Source: DATKNA01 sp963755755
GTDB lineage: Bacteria > Actinomycetota > Actinomycetes > Actinomycetales > Kineosporiaceae
DNA length: 64,000 bases
NCBI GenBank assembly: GCA_963755755.1
Contig: CAVWLJ010000010.1
Span: 806,001-870,000 of the forward strand
Reading direction: 5' to 3'
The notes below the pieces were generated by a model, which was given only the letters and a program-made list of their open reading frames with translations, was not told where the DNA came from and did no database searches. Each line of letters begins with the position of its first letter. Position 1 is the stretch's first letter. The position numbers and the translations under genes were made by a program. Positions 60,321 through 64,000 of the stretch are shown here, piece after piece.

Positions 60321-61024
60321 GTGACGCGTCCGCCCGTGGACGTGCGGCAGGCCGGGACCGGCGATGCCGACGACCTCATCGAACTGTGGGTGCAGGCCCG
60401 GACGGAGATCGCCGGAGCCGGCCGGGCCGCGCTCGGCGGCGCACCCGACGTCATCCGCCCGCGGCTGCTCGACGCCCTGGGCCGCCAGGACGGCCTCCAC
60501 CTGCTCCTCGCCCGCTGGGAGGGCCGGCCCGCGGGTTTCGCCGTGGTCCGTATCGGTCATCTCATGCCGCTGGCGGACGACGACTGCGTGCAGCTCGAGC
60601 ACCTCTTCGTCACGCCGTCGCTGCGGCGGCACGGCGTCGCGCGCGCGCTCCTCGGCGCGGTCGCCGGGCTCGCCGAGCGGCACGGCGCGGACCAGATCCT
60701 CAGCGGCGCGCCGCCGTCGGCCCGCGAGGTCCACCGCTTCCTCGCCCGGCTGGGGTTCACCCCGCTCGTGCTGCGGCGCGTGACGGCGACGGCGACGCTG
60801 CGGCGCCGCCTCGCGGGGGAGTCCCGGCGCAGCGCGCCTGGAGGACCTGCTGAGCCGGCGCCGGTCGCTGCGGGCCAAGTCGGTGCGTGCGGCCACGCCG
60901 CCCGGCGGCATCCCGCTGGTCCCCGTGCCGGGTCCGGGGCCCGGACGCGGTTCTGCCCGAGGAGGGCCGCGACCTCGCCGTGACCGTGACCCTCGACCTC
61001 GACGTCCCCGCCGCCGGCTCCTGA
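60321..61024 (+). CDS. GNAT family N-acetyltransferase, two apparent frameshifts in the tail
   Basis: The intact N-terminal part has a GNAT fold: VRQAGTGDADDLIELW at the start and acetyl-CoA loop VTPSLRRHGVARALLGA (about 95-111). After about residue 172, single extra bases near 60837 and 60951 shift the frame. Correcting both gives LEDLLSRRRSLRAKSVRAATP, then DAVLPEEGRDLAVTVTLDLD, and a stop at 61022-61024, for about 233 residues. The acetyl acceptor is unknown. GAGGAGG precedes GTG 60321. It lies between livF and polA. Confidence 0.75.
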
Positions 61025-61086
61025 CCCCGCGTCCGCCCTGCCTTGTACCCCGCCAGCTATCCCCGCCGCCCGCGGCCCTGGCCTCC

Positions 61087-61166
61087 TCTCGCGCTGATCA
61101 TGCAATCCGCGTTGATCTGTAGCCGGACGGCCACAGATCAACGCGGATTGCATGATCAGCGCGAGA
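61087..61166. repeat. Long palindrome, TGATCATGCA family, type A
   Basis: The arms are perfect 34-nt inverted copies (61087-61120 and 61133-61166) around the 12-nt loop AGCCGGACGGCC, which can pair internally. This is the best-preserved copy and shares its arm core with 18594 and 22802. It lies about 60 nt after the GNAT stop and about 50 nt before the polA start. Confidence 0.94.
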
Positions 61167-61202
61167 AGTGTCGGAAGGGGACGGGGTGTCGGTGGCGACG
61201 CA

Positions 61203-61208
61203 TAGGGT
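61203..61208 (+). promoter_or_regulatory. -10 box for leaderless polA
   Basis: TAGGGT lies 6 nt before the GTG start at 61215, giving a transcript starting at or near the first codon. Confidence 0.55.
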
Positions 61209-61214
61209 GGCACC

Positions 61215-63980
61215 GTGAGTCCAGCCTCCACCACGTCGGCCCCGGCCCGCCGGTCGCGGGCCGCCGCGCCCACCGCCGCCGCGGCCGTCCCCGTCCGGCC
61301 GCTGGCGCCCGGTCACCTCGGCCGGTTGCTGCTCGTCGACGGTCACTCGATGGCGTACCGCGCCTTCTTCGCGCTCCCGGTGGAGAACTTCTCGACGTCG
61401 ACCGGTCAGGTCACGAACGCCGTCTACGGCTTCACGTCGATGCTCATCAACGTGCTGCGCGACGAGCAGCCGACGCACGTCGCCGTCGCCTTCGACGTGT
61501 CGCGCACGACCTTCCGCAGCGAGGTGTACGCCGAGTACAAGGCGAACCGCAGCTCCTCCCCGCAGGAGTTCTCCGGCCAGATCTCCCTGATCAAGGAGGT
61601 CCTCGCCGCGCTCCGGGTCCCGGTGGTGGAGAAGGAGGGCTTCGAGGCGGACGACGTCATCGCCACCCTCACCCGCGCCGCCACCGCCGAGGGCTTCGAG
61701 GTCGTGGTCAGCAGCGGCGACCGCGACGCCCTGCAGCTCGTCACCGACGACGTCACGCTGCTCTACCCGCTGCGCGGCGTCAGCGAACTGATCCGGATGA
61801 CGCCGCCGGTCGTCGAGGAGCGCTACGGGGTGCCGCCCGGGCTGTACCCGGACGTCGCAGCGCTCGTCGGGGAGAGCAGCGACAACCTCCCCGGCGTCCC
61901 CGGCGTCGGCAACAAGACCGCGGCGAAGTGGCTCACGACCTACGGCGGCCTCGACGGCGTCATCGCGAACGCCGGGGCGATCGGCGGCAAGGCCGGGCAG
62001 AGCCTGCGCGACAACCTCGAGGGCGTCATCCGCAACCGCCAGCTCAACCGGCTCGTGGACGATCTCGAGCTCCCCGTCACCATCGACGACCTCAAGGTCC
62101 GGGCGTGGGACCGCGAGCAGGTCCACCAGGTGTTCGACGGGCTGGAGTTCCGGGTGCTGCGCGACCGGCTCTTCAGCACCCTCAGCGCCCCGGAGCCGGA
62201 GGCCGAGGGCGGCTTCGACCTCGCCGTCGAGCGGCTCGACGGTCCCGCCGTCGACGCCTGGCTCGCCGCGCACGCCACCGGTACGACCGGGCTGGTCGTG
62301 GTCGGCACCTGGCGCGCCGGGCACGGGGACGCCGTGGGTCTGGCGCTGGCCACCTCCGACGGTGCCGCCGGCTACGTCGACCTCGTCGACGCGGCGCCCG
62401 AGGCGGTCGAGACCCTGCGTGCGTGGCTCGAGGACGACCAACGGCCGAAGGTCCTCCACGACGCGAAGGGGCCGCTGGAGGCGCTCGCCGACCGCGGCCT
62501 GCCCGTCGAGGGCGTCATCAGCGACACGGCGCTCGCCGCGTACCTGGTGCGTCCGGACCAGCGCAGCTTCGATCTCGCCGACCTGACCCTGCGCCACCTC
62601 GGCCGCGAGCTGCGCGCCGAGGAGCCCGCGGACGACGGGCAGCTCGCCCTCGACGTCGACCAGGGGCCCGACGACGCGGAGGCCGCCATGGTCCGGGCCC
62701 GCGCCGTGCTCGAGCTGTCCCAGGTGCTCGAGCGCGAGCTCGAGGAGCGTGGCGGGGCGCGACTGCTCCGCGAGGTCGAGCTCCCGCTCGTCGGCGTCCT
62801 CGCCCGGATGGAGCAGGCCGGCGTCGCCGCCGACGTCGCCAAGCTCGAGGCTCTGGAGGCGCACTTCGCCGCGGAGGTGCAGGGAGCCGCGGAGCTCGCC
62901 TTCCGGGAGATCGACCAGGAGATCAACCTGGGGTCGCCCAAGCAGCTGCAGACCGTCCTCTTCGACCAGCTCGGCATGCCGAAGACGAAGCGGACGAAGA
63001 CCGGCTGGACCACCGACGCCGAGGCCCTCGCCGACCTCTACACGAAGACGGAGCACCCGTTCCTGCTCCACCTGCTGCGGCACCGCGACGCCTCCAGGCT
63101 CCGCCAGACCGTCGAGGGGTTGATCAAGTCCGTCGCCGACGACGGCCGCATCCACACCACCTATCAGCAGACGATCGCCGCCACCGGCCGGCTCTCCAGC
63201 ACCGACCCGAACCTGCAGAACATCCCGATCCGTACCGAGGAGGGCCGGCAGATCCGCGAGACGTTCGTCGTCGGCCCGGGCTACGAGGCGCTCCTCACGG
63301 CCGACTACTCGCAGATCGAGATGCGGATCATGGCGCATCTCTCCGCGGACGACGGCCTCATCGAGGCGTTCCGGTCGGGGGAGGACCTGCACCGCTTCGT
63401 CGGCTCGCGCGTCTTCGGCGTCCCCACCGCGGAGGTCACGCCGGCGATGCGGTCGAAGATCAAGGCGATGTCCTACGGCCTGGCCTACGGACTGTCCGCG
63501 TTCGGGCTGTCCCGCCAGCTGACGATCTCCGTCGACGAGGCGCGCACGCTGATGAGCGACTACTTCGACCGGTTCGGCGGCGTCCGCGACTACCTCCAGG
63601 GCATCGTCGGGCAGGCCCGCCGCACCGGGTACACCGAGACGATCCTCGGCCGGCGCCGCTACCTGCCGGACCTCACGAGCGACAACCGCCAGCGCCGGGA
63701 GATGGCGGAGCGGATGGCCCTCAACGCGCCGATCCAGGGGTCCGCCGCGGACATCATCAAGATCGCCATGCTGCGGGTCGACGAGACGCTGCTCGAGCGC
63801 GAGCTCCGCAGCCGCCTGCTGCTCCAGGTGCACGACGAGCTCGTGCTCGAGGTGGCTCCGGGCGAGCTGGAGCAGGTCGAGGGGATCGTCCGCGGGGCGA
63901 TGGCGGACGCCGTGGAGATGTCCGTACCGCTCGACGTCTCGGTCGGCATCGGCTCCTCCTGGCACGAGGCCGGCCACTAG
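61215..63980 (+). CDS. polA: DNA polymerase I
   Basis: PolA fills gaps and removes RNA primers. The 921-residue product has an N-terminal 5'-3' exonuclease (about 35-310; LLLVDGHSMAYRAFFAL, GFEADDVIATL, SSGDRDALQLV), a central 3'-5' exonuclease-like domain, and a complete polymerase domain with motif A LTADYSQIEMR, motif B KAMSYGLAYGLSAFGL and motif C VHDELV. The central domain lacks the DxE metal motif (it has VVVGTWRAG), so proofreading is probably absent, as known for mycobacterial PolA. An Ala/Pro-rich N-terminal extension of about 35 residues precedes the family core. Confidence 0.96.
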   Translation: MSPASTTSAPARRSRAAAPTAAAAVPVRPLAPGHLGRLLLVDGHSMAYRAFFALPVENFSTSTGQVTNAVYGFTSMLINVLRDEQPTHVAVAFDVSRTTFRSEVYAEYKANRSSSPQEFSGQISLIKEVLAALRVPVVEKEGFEADDVIATLTRAATAEGFEVVVSSGDRDALQLVTDDVTLLYPLRGVSELIRMTPPVVEERYGVPPGLYPDVAALVGESSDNLPGVPGVGNKTAAKWLTTYGGLDGVIANAGAIGGKAGQSLRDNLEGVIRNRQLNRLVDDLELPVTIDDLKVRAWDREQVHQVFDGLEFRVLRDRLFSTLSAPEPEAEGGFDLAVERLDGPAVDAWLAAHATGTTGLVVVGTWRAGHGDAVGLALATSDGAAGYVDLVDAAPEAVETLRAWLEDDQRPKVLHDAKGPLEALADRGLPVEGVISDTALAAYLVRPDQRSFDLADLTLRHLGRELRAEEPADDGQLALDVDQGPDDAEAAMVRARAVLELSQVLERELEERGGARLLREVELPLVGVLARMEQAGVAADVAKLEALEAHFAAEVQGAAELAFREIDQEINLGSPKQLQTVLFDQLGMPKTKRTKTGWTTDAEALADLYTKTEHPFLLHLLRHRDASRLRQTVEGLIKSVADDGRIHTTYQQTIAATGRLSSTDPNLQNIPIRTEEGRQIRETFVVGPGYEALLTADYSQIEMRIMAHLSADDGLIEAFRSGEDLHRFVGSRVFGVPTAEVTPAMRSKIKAMSYGLAYGLSAFGLSRQLTISVDEARTLMSDYFDRFGGVRDYLQGIVGQARRTGYTETILGRRRYLPDLTSDNRQRREMAERMALNAPIQGSAADIIKIAMLRVDETLLERELRSRLLLQVHDELVLEVAPGELEQVEGIVRGAMADAVEMSVPLDVSVGIGSSWHEAGH

Positions 63981-64000
63981 CCCGGCCGCTCGCCGCCTCG

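Noticed and set aside
57309..60983. A single long frame through livM, livG, livF and the GNAT gene
   Set aside because: It arises from chance frame agreement and shadow sequence; each gene has its own start, motifs and overlaps.

Overview
The window is high-GC, densely coding chromosomal DNA from an actinomycete. Gene order follows the conserved actinobacterial backbone: efp-nusB-bldD-pyrRBC-carAB-pyrDF-mihF-gmk-rpoZ-coaBC-metK-priA-def-fmt-rsmB, then rpe, hisE/hisG, hisI-trpE-trpCBA-lgt, gltBD, pyk, a PdtaR-type ANTAR regulator, liv genes and polA. BldD with an intact c-di-GMP motif, mIHF and many GTG starts fit a developmentally complex actinomycete. A Geodermatophilales- or Pseudonocardiales-like lineage is my guess; I cannot settle the genus.

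Layout. 1-2232: a broken NUDIX gene, efp, nusB and bldD. 2514-12424: the complete pyrimidine operon, with a PyrR-binding hairpin over the first ribosome-binding site. 12570-21705: mIHF, nucleotide, CoA and SAM enzymes, PriA, and translation start and rRNA-modification enzymes. 21719-26081 (minus): a damaged lspA-like gene, then a cyclic-nucleotide-domain histidine kinase and a receiver-flavoprotein reductase fusion. 26322-30215: rpe, DUF952, a glutaredoxin-like protein, an FMN riboswitch with the riboflavin transporter ribM, and hisE-hisG. 30223-34829 (minus): a DsbA-like/MauE pair, a membrane protein, and an Eis-like acetyltransferase downstream of a P-loop kinase. 34900-45644: a heterodimeric ABC exporter, hisI, trp genes and lgt. 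45853-53353: glutamate synthase and pyruvate kinase. 53618-63980: tRNA-Leu(CAA), PdtaR-like regulator, branched-chain amino acid ABC transporter, a GNAT protein and polA.

Two patterns run across the window. First, a family of long palindromes built from TGATCATGCA arms of 30-37 nt recurs at 18463, 18594, 22802 and 61087, with a decayed copy in the carA-carB junction and an arm-like stretch inside priA. Second, at least nine single-base insertions and about three deletions break otherwise conserved genes (carB, trpA, livH, livG, livF, pdtaR, a kinase, a GNAT, lspA-like, NUDIX). With one base removed per insertion, every reading frame closes on a sensible stop codon, so uncorrected sequence error is the simplest explanation.

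The most interesting gene set is the pair at 22933-26081: a cNMP-domain histidine kinase overlapping a receiver domain fused to a thioredoxin-reductase-like flavoprotein that lacks the CXXC active site.
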